Source of the DNA: an uncultured bacterium
Lineage (GTDB): Bacteria > Bacteroidota > Bacteroidia > Chitinophagales > CAIODY01
Assembly (NCBI GenBank): GCA_903857255.1
Contig: CAIODY010000115.1
Coordinates: 74,068 to 113,250, forward strand
Length of the DNA stretch: 39,183 nucleotides
Direction: 5' to 3'
The notes below the pieces were generated by a model. It was not told the origin of the DNA, ran no database searches, and was given only the letters and a program-made list of their open reading frames with translations. The position numbers and the translations under genes are program-made. Positions 9,463-18,328 of this stretch are shown one piece after another. Numbering within the stretch: the first letter of the stretch is position 1; every line of letters begins with the position of its first letter.

Positions 9463-10272
9463 TTACGACAAATGTAAATCGAAATTATCTGCATCTTTCC
9501 AAAACTGATAAGTTCGGCGAAATGCAATTAATTCTTCCATAGATAATTCAGCGAAAATTATTTTTTCATCGTTCGATTCACAAATCATGATTTCGCCAGA
9601 AGGGCTGATAATACTGCTATCGCCGCTGTGATAAATATTATTACCATCATCACCAACTCGGTTTGCACCGATGACATAACATTGATTTTCGATGGCACGA
9701 GCTTGCAACAAGGCTTTCCAAGCGGTATTTCGGCGTTCGGGCCAATTGGCAACGTATAACAACACATCATATTCACCTCGATAGTTTTCATCACTAAAAA
9801 ATTGCTGACGAGTCCAAACTGGAAAACGCAAATCATAACACACACTCAAATTGATTCTCCAACCCTTGCAATCTATTACTTGTCGCTGATTTCCAGATGT
9901 GTAAGTTTTATGTTCATTGCTTAATCGAAACAAATGATGCTTGTCGTAAGAGAATAAATTTCCACCAGGTTGCATCCAAATTAAGCGATTAAAAAACTGC
10001 TCATTTTCTTTGATAATTAAACTACCACAAATTGCTGCATTGGTCTGAATTGATTTTTCTTTCATCCACTCAATCGCCTTACCATTCATGGTTTCAAAGC
10101 AATTGGTAGCATTCATTGTAAAACCAGTGGTGAACATTTCAGGTAAAACAATCATATCTGTTTCTTCTTTTTTTATGGAAGAAATTTTCTCATCAAACAT
10201 TTTTAAATTGGCTGAAATGTTCTCCCAATGCAAGTTTGATTGAATGACAGTAACTTTTAAAATTGGTTTCAT
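9463..10272 (-). CDS. Omega-amidase / carbon-nitrogen hydrolase (Nit2/YafV-like)
   Basis: 269 residues, nitrilase fold. The catalytic triad is visible: Glu45 in VLPEMFT, Lys111 in YDKHHLF, Cys145 in SVCYDLRFP. The family hydrolyses the omega-amide of 2-oxo acids such as 2-oxoglutaramate. It overlaps the aminotransferase gene by four bases (ATGA, 10269-10272) and abuts the permease gene. The pairing with a glutamine/methionine-type aminotransferase fits a transamination/omega-amidase cycle in which the amidase pulls the reaction by removing 2-oxoglutaramate (established for Nit2 with GTK). The exact substrate is inferred. Confidence 0.88.
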   Translation of the reverse strand: MKPILKVTVIQSNLHWENISANLKMFDEKISSIKKEETDMIVLPEMFTTGFTMNATNCFETMNGKAIEWMKEKSIQTNAAICGSLIIKENEQFFNRLIWMQPGGNLFSYDKHHLFRLSNEHKTYTSGNQRQVIDCKGWRINLSVCYDLRFPVWTRQQFFSDENYRGEYDVLLYVANWPERRNTAWKALLQARAIENQCYVIGANRVGDDGNNIYHSGDSSIISPSGEIMICESNDEKIIFAELSMEELIAFRRTYQFWKDADNFDLHLS

Positions 10273-11432
10273 GGAATTAATTTTTGAAGTTTTTCAGCAG
10301 CCATTTCCAAGGTTTGTTTCTTTTTCGCAAAACAAAAACGCAACAATTTGTTATCCTTTGCTCGATGATAAAATGCTGAAACAGGTACTGCTGCTACACC
10401 ATATTCCTTTGTCAATCTTATCGCAAAATCTTTGTCCGATTCATCGCTGATTTTACTGTAATCAACACACTGAAAATAACTGCCTTTTGTTGGTACAAAT
10501 TTGAATGGCAAATCTTTTATGATTTCCGAAAACTGATTTCGCTTTTCTTCATAAAATTTTGGCAAATACAAATAATTATCGGCATCTTTTAAATAATCAG
10601 CCAACGCATATTGAATGGGTGTGTTGGTGCTGAAAACATTGAATTGGTGGACCTTTCGGAACTCTTTCGTCAAATTTTCGGGGGCAATTACATAACCCAT
10701 TTTCCAACCTGTTGCATGAAAAGTTTTACCAAATGAAAACACAGTAAAACTTCTTTCAGCCAACTTCGGATATTTCAAAACGCTTTCGTGTTTCGCATTA
10801 TCAAAAATGATGTGTTCATAAACTTCATCACTCAATAAAATGATGTCAGAAGTTTCAATTATTTTCTGCAATTGCAACATATCATCAGCTGAAAAAATAC
10901 TTCCACCTGGATTGTGTGGCGTATTGATAATTATCATTCGAGTATGGTGATTGATATGCTTTTTTACAAACTCCCAATCCACTTTAAAATAAGGTGCTTG
11001 CAATTCAATATAAACCGGAACGCCCCCACATAGCTCAATGGCAGGTGCATAACAATCATACGCAGGTTCAAAAATTATTACTTCATCGTTAGGATGAATT
11101 ACTGAAGTGATGGCTGAAAAAATAGCTTCCGTTCCGCCTGGTGTGATGGTAATTTCGGTGTCGGGATTTATTTCAACACCATACAAACTGTTACATTTTT
11201 CAGCAATCGTTTCTCTTAACGAAATCACGCCAGCCATTGCTGCATATTGGTTGTGCCCTTTTTGAAAGTGCTGATGAATGAGCGAAATTAATTTTTCATC
11301 CACTTCAAAATCAGGAAAGCCTTGCGATAAATTAATGGCTTGGTGTTCGTTTGCCAAAGCCGACATCACTGTAAAAATGGTAGTACCAACATTAGGCAAT
11401 TTGCTTCGTAAAGAAAGTGGATAGGTGTTCAT
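10269..11432 (-). CDS. PLP aminotransferase, methionine/glutamine type (YbdL/KAT-like)
   Basis: 387 residues from the ATG at 11432; the frame runs up to 11492 but the added residues are not family-like. Fold type I aminotransferase: LSQGFPDFEVDEKL, QYAAMAGVISLRE, TPGGTEAIFSAI, INTPHNPGG, LSDEVYEHIIFD, and SFGKTFHATGWKMGY with the PLP Lys. These match the YbdL / kynurenine aminotransferase / glutamine transaminase K group, which transaminates the methionine 2-oxo acid and aromatic substrates. The four-base overlap with the omega-amidase gene indicates a joint function in 2-oxo-acid salvage, probably methionine. Confidence 0.9.
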   Translation of the reverse strand: MNTYPLSLRSKLPNVGTTIFTVMSALANEHQAINLSQGFPDFEVDEKLISLIHQHFQKGHNQYAAMAGVISLRETIAEKCNSLYGVEINPDTEITITPGGTEAIFSAITSVIHPNDEVIIFEPAYDCYAPAIELCGGVPVYIELQAPYFKVDWEFVKKHINHHTRMIIINTPHNPGGSIFSADDMLQLQKIIETSDIILLSDEVYEHIIFDNAKHESVLKYPKLAERSFTVFSFGKTFHATGWKMGYVIAPENLTKEFRKVHQFNVFSTNTPIQYALADYLKDADNYLYLPKFYEEKRNQFSEIIKDLPFKFVPTKGSYFQCVDYSKISDESDKDFAIRLTKEYGVAAVPVSAFYHRAKDNKLLRFCFAKKKQTLEMAAEKLQKLIP

Positions 11433-11538
11433 TGCAACAAAGTAAATGAAAAAGAAATTATTTTGAGTGATGAAAAATAATGCTGAATTCAATAATGAAT
11501 TTAAGTGTTTGCTTAATTTAGCACCCTTAATAAAATAA

Positions 11539-12090
11539 ATGGATAATCAAATTTTAGAAGAAAAAGAAACTGCCAACACTGGTTTGAAATGGGGTGGATA
11601 TGCAGGTGCAGCTTATGTTTTAAGCACTTATGTGTTGTATATGGTGTACAAAGATGGCAGATGCATTTTGTGGACTAATGGATTTTTGCCTTACATTTTT
11701 GTGATTATTGCGATGGTTTTTGCAGCTTTTGAAAAACGAAAATTAATGGGCGGTTACATCACTTTTAAAGTAGCAGTTAGCAATACTTTTTTGGTTTTAG
11801 TGATAAGCTTATTATGTTTCGCTGTGTTTTATTTTTTCTTGTTTAATACTATTGCGCCTACATTAAACGTTTCTGTGAAACACATGCAATTGGATGCGAT
11901 TCAAAAAATGTTGTTATTGCTTCATACACCAAAAGAAAATTTAGAAGAAGCCATGTTCCCTTATAAAGCTGATGATTACATTATGACTGTTCCAAGAATT
12001 GCTTTGGAAACGGTTTTTTCAATAATGAAAGGTTTTTTCTGGGCAGCTATCACGGCATTAATTGTTCGTAAAAATCAACCTACCGTTTAA
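11539..12090 (+). CDS. DUF4199-family membrane protein
   Basis: 183 residues with about four membrane segments (near residues 20-40, 49-64, 80-104 and the C-terminal 155-176). The layout, including YITFKVAVSNTFLVLVISLL, a loop, then ETVFSIMKGFFWAAITALI, fits DUF4199, a Bacteroidota family of unknown function. It stands first in a plus-strand row with two glycosyltransferases (8 bases to the GT2 start), an arrangement recalled from other Bacteroidota. It may assist a membrane glycan or lipid pathway, but the sequence does not show how. Confidence 0.82.
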   Translation: MDNQILEEKETANTGLKWGGYAGAAYVLSTYVLYMVYKDGRCILWTNGFLPYIFVIIAMVFAAFEKRKLMGGYITFKVAVSNTFLVLVISLLCFAVFYFFLFNTIAPTLNVSVKHMQLDAIQKMLLLLHTPKENLEEAMFPYKADDYIMTVPRIALETVFSIMKGFFWAAITALIVRKNQPTV

Positions 12091-12097
12091 AATATTT

Positions 12098-13048
12098 ATG
12101 ACCGAAAACATCCAAATATCAGTAGTAGTGCCGCTTTTGAATGAAGCGGAATCATTACCCGAATTGTTTGAGTGGATTGATAAAGTGATGAAAACGAATC
12201 AATTTACTTACGAAATAATTGCCGTAGATGATGGCAGCACCGATGATTCGTGGGCAGTGATTGAAAATTTTTCACAAAAAAACATGTGCATCAAAGGGAT
12301 AAAATTTCAACGCAATTATGGCAAATCACCAGCTTTGAATGAAGCATTTAAAATGACGAAAGGTGATGTGATAATCACTATGGATGCTGATTTGCAAGAT
12401 TCGCCAGATGAAATTCCAGGATTGTATAAAATGATTACTGAACAAAATTTTGATTTGGTAAGTGGTTGGAAACAGAAACGTTATGATAATGCCATGACAA
12501 AAAATCTGCCATCAAAATTTTTCAATGCAGTGGCAAGAAAAATGAGCGGAATTCAATTGCACGATTTCAATTGTGGATTAAAAGCTTACAAGAAAAAAGT
12601 AGTGAAATCAATTGAAGTGTATGGCGAAATGCATCGCTACATTCCTGTGTTGGCGAAGTGGGCTGGATTTAAAAAAATAGGAGAGAAGGTGGTTCAACAT
12701 CAAGCCCGAAAATATGGTGTTTCGAAATTTGGTTTCGATAGATTTATTAATGGCTTTCTGGATTTAATGACGATAATGTTCATTGGTAAATTCGGAAAAC
12801 GACCCATGCATTTGTTTGGTCTGTTGGGCGTTTTGGCGTTTTTTATTGGCTTTGTAATTTCAATTTGGTTAGGCATTGCCAAGTTTGCTTTCAACGAATA
12901 TTCCATGACTGACCGACCAATTTTTTATATCGGATTAGTCATGATGGTGATTGGTACACAATTATTTTTAGCTGGTTTTGTAGGTGAATTGGTTACCCGA
13001 AATTCGAGTGAACGAAATCATTATTTGGTGGAAAAGAAAATAGTTTAG
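12098..13048 (+). CDS. Glycosyltransferase family 2 with C-terminal membrane helices (DPM1/GtrB-like)
   Basis: 316 residues from the ATG at 12098. An in-frame ATG at 12062 would overlap the DUF4199 gene, and the family start is near ISVVVPLLNEAESLPEL. GT-A fold signs: AVDDGSTDDS, the metal-binding DAD in ITMDADLQDSPDEI, and RNYGKSPALNEAF. Two membrane helices near the C-terminus (LFGLLGVLAFFIGFVISIWL and the later FYIGLVMMVIGTQLFLAGF) put it with polyprenyl-phosphate sugar transferases such as GtrB, ArnC and DPM1. Likely transfers a sugar from a nucleotide donor to undecaprenyl phosphate or a related lipid. It is followed 7 bases later by the next glycosyltransferase. Confidence 0.93.
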   Translation: MTENIQISVVVPLLNEAESLPELFEWIDKVMKTNQFTYEIIAVDDGSTDDSWAVIENFSQKNMCIKGIKFQRNYGKSPALNEAFKMTKGDVIITMDADLQDSPDEIPGLYKMITEQNFDLVSGWKQKRYDNAMTKNLPSKFFNAVARKMSGIQLHDFNCGLKAYKKKVVKSIEVYGEMHRYIPVLAKWAGFKKIGEKVVQHQARKYGVSKFGFDRFINGFLDLMTIMFIGKFGKRPMHLFGLLGVLAFFIGFVISIWLGIAKFAFNEYSMTDRPIFYIGLVMMVIGTQLFLAGFVGELVTRNSSERNHYLVEKKIV

Positions 13049-13055
13049 AATACTA

Positions 13056-14192
13056 ATGCCAGTAAAAAAGATAATCATCCTCGGCTCTGCACATCCACTC
13101 CGTGGTGGATTAGCAGCTTTTAACGAACGAATTGCGAAACAATTACAAGATGAAAATAATGAAGTAATTATCTACACTTTTTCGTTGCAATATCCTTCGT
13201 TTTTATTTCCGGGCACATCGCAATATACTGATGAGCCTGCGCCGAAAAATTTGAACATCAAAGTAAAAGTCAACTCTATCAATCCGTTGAATTGGATAAA
13301 AGTTGGTTTGGAAATTTGCAAACAAAAGCCTGATTTATTAATTATCAAATTCTGGCTTCCCTTTATGGGACCATGCTTTGGCACAATTGCAAGAATTGCT
13401 AAGTGGAATAAAAAAACCAAAGTGGTTTCGATTTTAGATAATGTAATTCCACACGAACATCGCATTGGCGATAAACAATTCACCAATTATTTTTTGAAAC
13501 CTGTGGATGGATTTATTGCGATGAGTGCTTCGGTGAAAAATGATTTGCACAAATTTTTGCCCGATGCAAAATGTGATTTTATTCCGCATCCGATTTATGA
13601 CAACTTCGGTGAAATTATCTCAAAACAATCTGCCAGAGCCATTTTGAAGATAGATGAGAACGAAAACGTGATTTTGTTTTTTGGTTTTATCAGAAAATAT
13701 AAAGGCTTGGATTTGATTTTGGAAGCGATGGATTTGATGAAGAAAAAATCTGCGAAAATTAAACTTTTAGTGGCTGGCGAATTTTATGAAGACCGAAAAT
13801 TTTATGATGATTTAATTGAAAAATTAAACCTCAAAAATGATTTGTATTTACACACCGATTTTATTCCAAATGAAGAAGTGAAAAATTATTTCTGCGCCGC
13901 CGATTGTGTGGTGCAACCTTACAGAACTGCCACCCAAAGCGGCATTTCGCAAATGGCTTATCATTTTAACAAACCAATGATTGTAACCAATGTGGGTGGA
14001 TTACCCGAAATTGTGCCCAACGGAAAAGTGGGTTATGTGGTAGAGCAAACACCACAAGCCATTGCTGATGCAGTGTTACAATTTTTCAACCAACAAAAAG
14101 AAAATGAGTTTGTTGAAAATGTAAAAATTGAAAAGCAAAAATATGGTTGGGATAAAATGACGAATTCGATAATGTCATTTTTGCAAAAATAA
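13056..14192 (+). CDS. Glycosyltransferase, GT4/GT-B fold
   Basis: 378 residues. N-terminal GT-B half begins KKIIILGSAHPLRGGLAAFN (Gly-rich acceptor loop). The C-terminal donor half has VILFFGFIRKYKGLDLILEAM, KLLVAGEFYE, and CVVQPYRTATQSGISQMAYHFNKP ending in VTNVGGLPEIV, the E-x7-E-like nucleotide-sugar site region of GT4 enzymes. Co-transcribed with the GT2 gene and DUF4199. Role in surface polysaccharide or glycolipid synthesis is an inference; donor and acceptor are unknown. Confidence 0.9.
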   Translation: MPVKKIIILGSAHPLRGGLAAFNERIAKQLQDENNEVIIYTFSLQYPSFLFPGTSQYTDEPAPKNLNIKVKVNSINPLNWIKVGLEICKQKPDLLIIKFWLPFMGPCFGTIARIAKWNKKTKVVSILDNVIPHEHRIGDKQFTNYFLKPVDGFIAMSASVKNDLHKFLPDAKCDFIPHPIYDNFGEIISKQSARAILKIDENENVILFFGFIRKYKGLDLILEAMDLMKKKSAKIKLLVAGEFYEDRKFYDDLIEKLNLKNDLYLHTDFIPNEEVKNYFCAADCVVQPYRTATQSGISQMAYHFNKPMIVTNVGGLPEIVPNGKVGYVVEQTPQAIADAVLQFFNQQKENEFVENVKIEKQKYGWDKMTNSIMSFLQK

Positions 14193-14204
14193 TTTCTACA
14201 AACC

Positions 14205-14747
14205 TTACCTATTTATATGAATATTGATGCCTGGCTGCGAAGGTGTTGAAGGATAATTGTTGATGATAACTGGTGCATGATTTGCTTCGTTGATTTCTCT
14301 ACGCCTTGCTGAATAACGACTTCCATTCACCATCACGAATCTTCCTTCTGCAACTTTATCAATTTTATCTTGCTTGATTAATTTTGATTCACAAATAAAT
14401 TCGGCAACTTTTGAATTGCGATAGATAAATTTCATTTCAGCCACCACTGAATCCTTTAAAAAATAAACTTCGTAATAAAATATATTACCATTTGGGTTAG
14501 AGGCTTGAATTTGTTGAGGGTCTTTAAACGAAACCATTTTGATGTACATTAAATCTTCATCTTTTGTGTTTCTTATAAAAAAATCAGTAGCGCCTTGTTC
14601 GGTCGCACTTTTAGTAGGAATGCAGTAAAAATTGTTACCATCGCCGCTTGTTACCAAATTTGTTTTTTTGTCGTAGCTGCAATCATCACCAGCAAACAAA
14701 TTAGCAGAACAGAAGAATAAGACAGAAAGCAAAAAAGGGTTTTTCAT
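14205..14747 (-). CDS. Secreted protein of unknown function
   Basis: 180 residues with a signal peptide (MKNPFLLSVLFFCSANLFAG). The mature part has two early Cys (DDCSYD and FYCIPTKS), a beta-rich middle, a basic RYSARRRE stretch and a Pro/Asn-rich tail (IINNYPSTPSQPGINIHINR). I do not recognise the family. It converges with the glycosyltransferase gene with only 12 bases between and is divergent from aconitase. Export to the periplasm or cell surface is the only supported statement. Confidence 0.75.
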   Translation of the reverse strand: MKNPFLLSVLFFCSANLFAGDDCSYDKKTNLVTSGDGNNFYCIPTKSATEQGATDFFIRNTKDEDLMYIKMVSFKDPQQIQASNPNGNIFYYEVYFLKDSVVAEMKFIYRNSKVAEFICESKLIKQDKIDKVAEGRFVMVNGSRYSARRREINEANHAPVIINNYPSTPSQPGINIHINR

Positions 14748-14896
14748 TTTTGGGTTGGTTTTATTTTAAAAATTTAAAACGAAGATAATATAAAGTTTGT
14801 TTTTCAATTCCTAATCTTCAAAAAAATCTTTGCTTTTTCTTATCTTCGCCACTTCTCTTTTTCCAAATTTTACAATCAATAAATCTAAAATAAATT

Positions 14897-17164
14897 ATGG
14901 CTTACGACATCGAAATGATTAAAAAGGTTTACGCTGAAATGCCTGCTAAGATTGAGGCTGCACGTAAATTGGTGGGCAAACCGCTTACCTTAACTGAAAA
15001 AATTCTTTACACCCATTTACATGCTGAAATGGTGGCAGCAAATTTTCAACGCAGTAAAGACTACGTTGATTTTGCACCAGACCGAGTGGCGATGCAAGAT
15101 GCAACGGCTCAAATGGCGTTGTTACAATTTATGACTTGCGGTCGCAAAACCGCTGCTGTGCCTTCATCAGTGCATTGCGACCATTTAATTATGGCAAAAG
15201 ATGGTTCGGCAAAAGATTTAGATTTTGCCAATCATGAAAGCAAAGAAGTGTTCGATTTTTTGGCTTCTGTTTCTAATAAATACGGCATCGGTTTTTGGAA
15301 ACCCGGTGCAGGAATTATTCACCAAATTGTTTTGGAAAATTATGCTTTCCCTGGCGGAATGATGATTGGCACTGATTCACACACCGTGAATGCAGGCGGC
15401 TTAGGCATGATTGCCATTGGTGTTGGCGGTGCTGATGCAGTGGATGTAATGGCTGGTTTGGCTTGGGAATTAAAATTTCCAAAATTGATTGGAATAAAAT
15501 TAACAGGAAAATTAAATGGTTGGACATCGCCCAAAGATGTGATTTTGAAAGTGGCTGGCATTTTAACCGTGAAAGGTGGAACAGGCGCTATTGTTGAATA
15601 TTTTGGCGAAGGCGCAACCTCGATGAGCTGCACAGGCAAAGGAACAATTTGTAACATGGGCGCAGAAATTGGCGCAACCACTTCCACATTTGGTTATGAT
15701 GAAAGTATGAGCCGCTACTTGAAAGCCACTGGCAGAGCAGATGTTGCAGCTTTGGCTGATGGCATTGCTCAACATTTAACTGGCGATGCGGAATGTTATG
15801 CTTCGCCCGAAAAATATTTTGATGAAGTTATCGAAATCAATTTGAGTGAGTTGGAACCATACATCAACGGACCTTTCACACCTGATTTAGCTACACCGAT
15901 TTCTAAAATGAAAGAAGCCATGGTGGCTAACAACTGGCCTGCAAAAATTGAAGTGGGTTTGATTGGTAGTTGCACCAACTCTTCTTACGAAGATATTTCA
16001 AGAGCTGTGAGTTTGGCAAAACAGGTTTCAGAAAAAGGTTTGAAATCAAAAGCTGAATTCGGCATCAATCCTGGTTCTGAGCAAATTCGTTACACCATTG
16101 CTCGTGATGGATTTATTGATGTGTTTGATAAAATTGGTGCTAAAGTTTTTGCCAATGCTTGTGGTCCTTGCATCGGTATGTGGAGCAGAGTGGGCGCAGA
16201 AAAGAAAGAAAAAAACAGCATCATTCATTCGTTCAACAGAAATTTTGCTTCGCGAAATGATGGCAATCCAAACACTTATGCGTTTGTGGCTTCGCCCGAA
16301 ATCACTACTGCTATTGCGATTGCAGGCGATTTAGGATTTAATCCTTTAACAGATTTTCTGACAAATGAAAATGGTGAGCAAGTAAAATTAGATGCACCGT
16401 TTGGTGATGAATTACCCACAAAAGGTTTTGCTGTGGAAGATGCTGGTTATGAAGCACCGATGAAAGATGGTAGCGGCGTAAATGTAGTGGTAGCAACCGA
16501 TTCAAAGCGTTTGCAATTGTTGAGTCCGTTTGCGGCTTGGGAAGGAAAAGATTTGAAGGGCTTGAATTTGTTGATTAAAGCAAAAGGAAAATGTACGACT
16601 GACCACATTTCAATGGCTGGTCCGTGGTTAAAATTTCGTGGACATTTAGATAACATCAGCAACAATATGTTGATTGGTGCACAAAATTTTTTCAACGAAA
16701 AAATTAATTCGGTTAAAAATGAAATCACTGGCGAATACGCTGCTGTGCCTGATGTACAAAGGGCTTACAAAGCTGCTGGCATTGGTTCAATTGTGGTTGG
16801 TGATGAAAATTATGGCGAAGGAAGTTCGAGAGAACATGCGGCGATGGAGCCACGTCATTTGGGTGTTCGAGCAATTTTAGTAAAATCTTTTGCTCGAATT
16901 CACGAAACCAATTTGAAAAAACAAGGCATGTTGGCTTTGACTTTTGCGAACAAAGAAGATTACAACAAAATCCAAGAAGATGATAAAATGGATATTGTTG
17001 GTTTAACAACATTTGCTCCAAACACACCATTGACAGTGGTTTTACATCACAAAGATGGTAGTTCTGAAAACATCACAGTGAATCACACTTACAACGAATC
17101 ACAAATTGGTTGGTTCAAAGAAGGTGGTGCATTGAATGTGATTAGAAGAGAGTTTAAGGCTTAA
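14897..17164 (+). CDS. acn: Aconitate hydratase, mitochondrial type
   Basis: TCA-cycle enzyme interconverting citrate and isocitrate through a [4Fe-4S] cluster. 755 residues, the length of mitochondrial-type aconitases and shorter than AcnA or AcnB. Cluster Cys ligands are visible in [13 protein letters not shown] and [13 protein letters not shown]. The N-terminal substrate region has [10 protein letters not shown] and [17 protein letters not shown]. The C-terminal swivel domain has [19 protein letters not shown] and [29 protein letters not shown] box at 14841-14848 may be the -7 element. Monocistronic: two hairpin terminators follow. Confidence 0.97.
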   Translation: MAYDIEMIKKVYAEMPAKIEAARKLVGKPLTLTEKILYTHLHAEMVAANFQRSKDYVDFAPDRVAMQDATAQMALLQFMTCGRKTAAVPSSVHCDHLIMAKDGSAKDLDFANHESKEVFDFLASVSNKYGIGFWKPGAGIIHQIVLENYAFPGGMMIGTDSHTVNAGGLGMIAIGVGGADAVDVMAGLAWELKFPKLIGIKLTGKLNGWTSPKDVILKVAGILTVKGGTGAIVEYFGEGATSMSCTGKGTICNMGAEIGATTSTFGYDESMSRYLKATGRADVAALADGIAQHLTGDAECYASPEKYFDEVIEINLSELEPYINGPFTPDLATPISKMKEAMVANNWPAKIEVGLIGSCTNSSYEDISRAVSLAKQVSEKGLKSKAEFGINPGSEQIRYTIARDGFIDVFDKIGAKVFANACGPCIGMWSRVGAEKKEKNSIIHSFNRNFASRNDGNPNTYAFVASPEITTAIAIAGDLGFNPLTDFLTNENGEQVKLDAPFGDELPTKGFAVEDAGYEAPMKDGSGVNVVVATDSKRLQLLSPFAAWEGKDLKGLNLLIKAKGKCTTDHISMAGPWLKFRGHLDNISNNMLIGAQNFFNEKINSVKNEITGEYAAVPDVQRAYKAAGIGSIVVGDENYGEGSSREHAAMEPRHLGVRAILVKSFARIHETNLKKQGMLALTFANKEDYNKIQEDDKMDIVGLTTFAPNTPLTVVLHHKDGSSENITVNHTYNESQIGWFKEGGALNVIRREFKA

Positions 17165-17174
17165 ATAATTTTTC

Positions 17175-17211
17175 AAGTTTGGCGAACTTTTAAAGTTCGC
17201 CAAACTTTTTT
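17175..17211 (+). terminator. Intrinsic terminator 1 after aconitase
   Basis: 16-base arms at 17175-17190 and 17192-17207 (AAGTTTGGCGAACTTT and its reverse complement), followed by a T tract to 17211. Eleven bases after the aconitase stop. Confidence 0.9.
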
Positions 17212-17212
17212 C

Positions 17213-17248
17213 AAAAAGAGCAACTCAGAAATGGGTTGCTCTTTTTTT
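17213..17248 (+). terminator. Intrinsic terminator 2 after aconitase
   Basis: A second, unrelated hairpin directly follows the first: arms AAAAAGAGCAAC (17213-17224) and GTTGCTCTTTTT (17235-17246), then T. It lies just before the GTG start of the next gene, which therefore must have its own promoter or depend on readthrough. Confidence 0.85.
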
Positions 17249-17263
17249 GTGTAGATTTGAAAA

Positions 17264-17806
17264 GTGAACAAAAAACATCTCCTTATTTCTGCAATTCTAT
17301 TGCTTCCATTCTGCCTCATCAGCGATTGGTTGATTGAACATCATTTTATTTTCAAAAAGGAATATTGGGGTTTGTATGATAATTGGGGTCATGGAATGAT
17401 TGCTGTTTTGATAGCACTTCCATTGTTTCAAAAATTTGAAATTAAGTCATTAATCATAGTTTTTCTAATCGCTTCATTGCTTGACCTTGACCATTTCATA
17501 GTCAACTTTTCTTTTTCATTGACTAAAGCAATTTCACTTCTAATGCGCCCTGCAACGCATAGTTTGTTGTTTGCTTTATTGGCATCAGTTATTTATTTCG
17601 TCATCACAAAAAATAAAAAATGGACTTGGTTGATTTTTATGGCAATCGCATCGCATGTGGTTAGAGATGCGTATAGTGGCATCACTCCGATTTTCTTCCC
17701 GATAAAAATTTATGAAATTCCATACTGGAGTTATTTATTAGTAGAAGTTCTTTTTCTTTTGATTTCTTATTTTCCAAAGTGGGAAAAGAACTTTGAGGTT
17801 TACTGA
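17264..17806 (+). CDS. Membrane-bound metal-dependent hydrolase, YdjM-like
   Basis: 180 residues, start GTG at 17264. Several membrane segments are interleaved with conserved polar motifs: LLDLDHFIVNF, RPATHSLLFAL and ASHVVRDAYSG. The D-x-D-H...T-H-S...H-x-x-x-D series is that of the YdjM (LexA-regulated, inner-membrane hydrolase) family. The substrate is unknown for the family. The gene begins only 15 bases after the second aconitase terminator, so its promoter is unclear. The GTG start is the only candidate before the first membrane helix. Confidence 0.78.
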   Translation: MNKKHLLISAILLLPFCLISDWLIEHHFIFKKEYWGLYDNWGHGMIAVLIALPLFQKFEIKSLIIVFLIASLLDLDHFIVNFSFSLTKAISLLMRPATHSLLFALLASVIYFVITKNKKWTWLIFMAIASHVVRDAYSGITPIFFPIKIYEIPYWSYLLVEVLFLLISYFPKWEKNFEVY

Positions 17807-17861
17807 CATTAAAATGAAAATCGAAGACGATAATTTGGGCTTGGAACAAAGATTAGTAAAA

Positions 17862-17921
17862 ATAAAAAACCCCGACAAAGAATAAACTTACATCGGGGTT
17901 AAAATCAACTACTATTCACCC
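17862..17921 (-). ncRNA. Candidate small RNA with its own promoter and terminator
   Basis: On the minus strand a canonical promoter (TTG at 17955-17957, TAcaTTTG at 17927-17934, 20-base spacer) should start RNA near 17921. About 20 bases later a hairpin with arms AACCCCGA (17893-17900) and TCGGGGTT (17868-17875) runs into a T-rich tract. The unit would be about 60 bases. It contains no credible reading frame (GTG AAT AGT AGT TGA only). It sits between the YdjM-like gene end and the terminator of the Cys-rich gene, so it is not the tail of either transcript. Boundaries are estimates. Confidence 0.55.
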
Positions 17922-17926
17922 TGAGA

Positions 17927-17957
17927 CAAATGTAGCGGCAGCTATAAAACTGTGCAA
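17927..17957 (-). promoter_or_regulatory. Canonical Bacteroidota promoter driving the candidate small RNA
   Basis: TTG at 17955-17957 and TAcaTTTG at 17927-17934 on the minus strand, 20 bases apart. It is among the best promoter matches in the window and has no protein gene behind it. Confidence 0.65.
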
Positions 17958-18022
17958 TTTTTTCCAAAACAAACAACCCAATCCGAATTGTGGAAATGTG
18001 TGTTTTTTGCTACACACAAAGA

Positions 18023-18058
18023 AAAAGCCGCTTAAACAGTGTTGTTCAAGCGGCTTTT
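18023..18058 (-). terminator. Terminator of the Cys-rich peptide gene
   Basis: Arms AAAAGCCGCTT (18023-18033) and AAGCGGCTTTT (18048-18058) with an inner AACA/TGTT pairing. A T tract follows on the minus strand, 30 bases after the stop of the Cys-rich gene. It is symmetrical enough to act in both directions. Confidence 0.88.
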
Positions 18059-18088
18059 GACAGAATAATAATTCTTTAAGAAAAGGAA

Positions 18089-18283
18089 TTATTTTTTTTC
18101 TGGTGTAGCAGCAGGTTTTTCGCCTTCATGCTTTTTGCAACAAGCAGCATCTTTCTTTTTGCAGCAAGATGAGTTGCCATGTTCTTTAGTGCAAGCTTTT
18201 GCACATTCTTTTTTGTCGCCCGCCATAACTGATGAAGCAGCTAAAAACAAAGCGAAACTTGATAATAAAAATACTTTTTTCAT
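18089..18283 (-). CDS. Small secreted Cys/Lys-rich protein, probable metal binder
   Basis: 64 residues: signal peptide MKKVFLLSSFALFLAASSVMAG, then a charged mature part with six Cys and two His in about 30 residues (KECAKACTKEHGNSSCC, AACCKKH) and a Pro/Ala/Lys tail. The spacing C-x3-C...CC...CC would suit binding of Cu or Zn, or disulfides in the periplasm. It stands alone with its own terminator. The family is not known to me; the coding call is supported by the signal peptide and clean terminator placement. Confidence 0.75.
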   Translation of the reverse strand: MKKVFLLSSFALFLAASSVMAGDKKECAKACTKEHGNSSCCKKKDAACCKKHEGEKPAATPEKK

Positions 18284-18328
18284 TTTGACTAAAATTTTAG
18301 AATGGTAAAACTAAAGTAAAAAAATGGA

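Noticed and set aside
17814-17885. 23-codon ORF (MKIEDDNLGLEQ...) after the YdjM-like gene
   Set aside because: It overlaps the hairpin of the candidate small RNA terminator, has no start signal and is too short to support.
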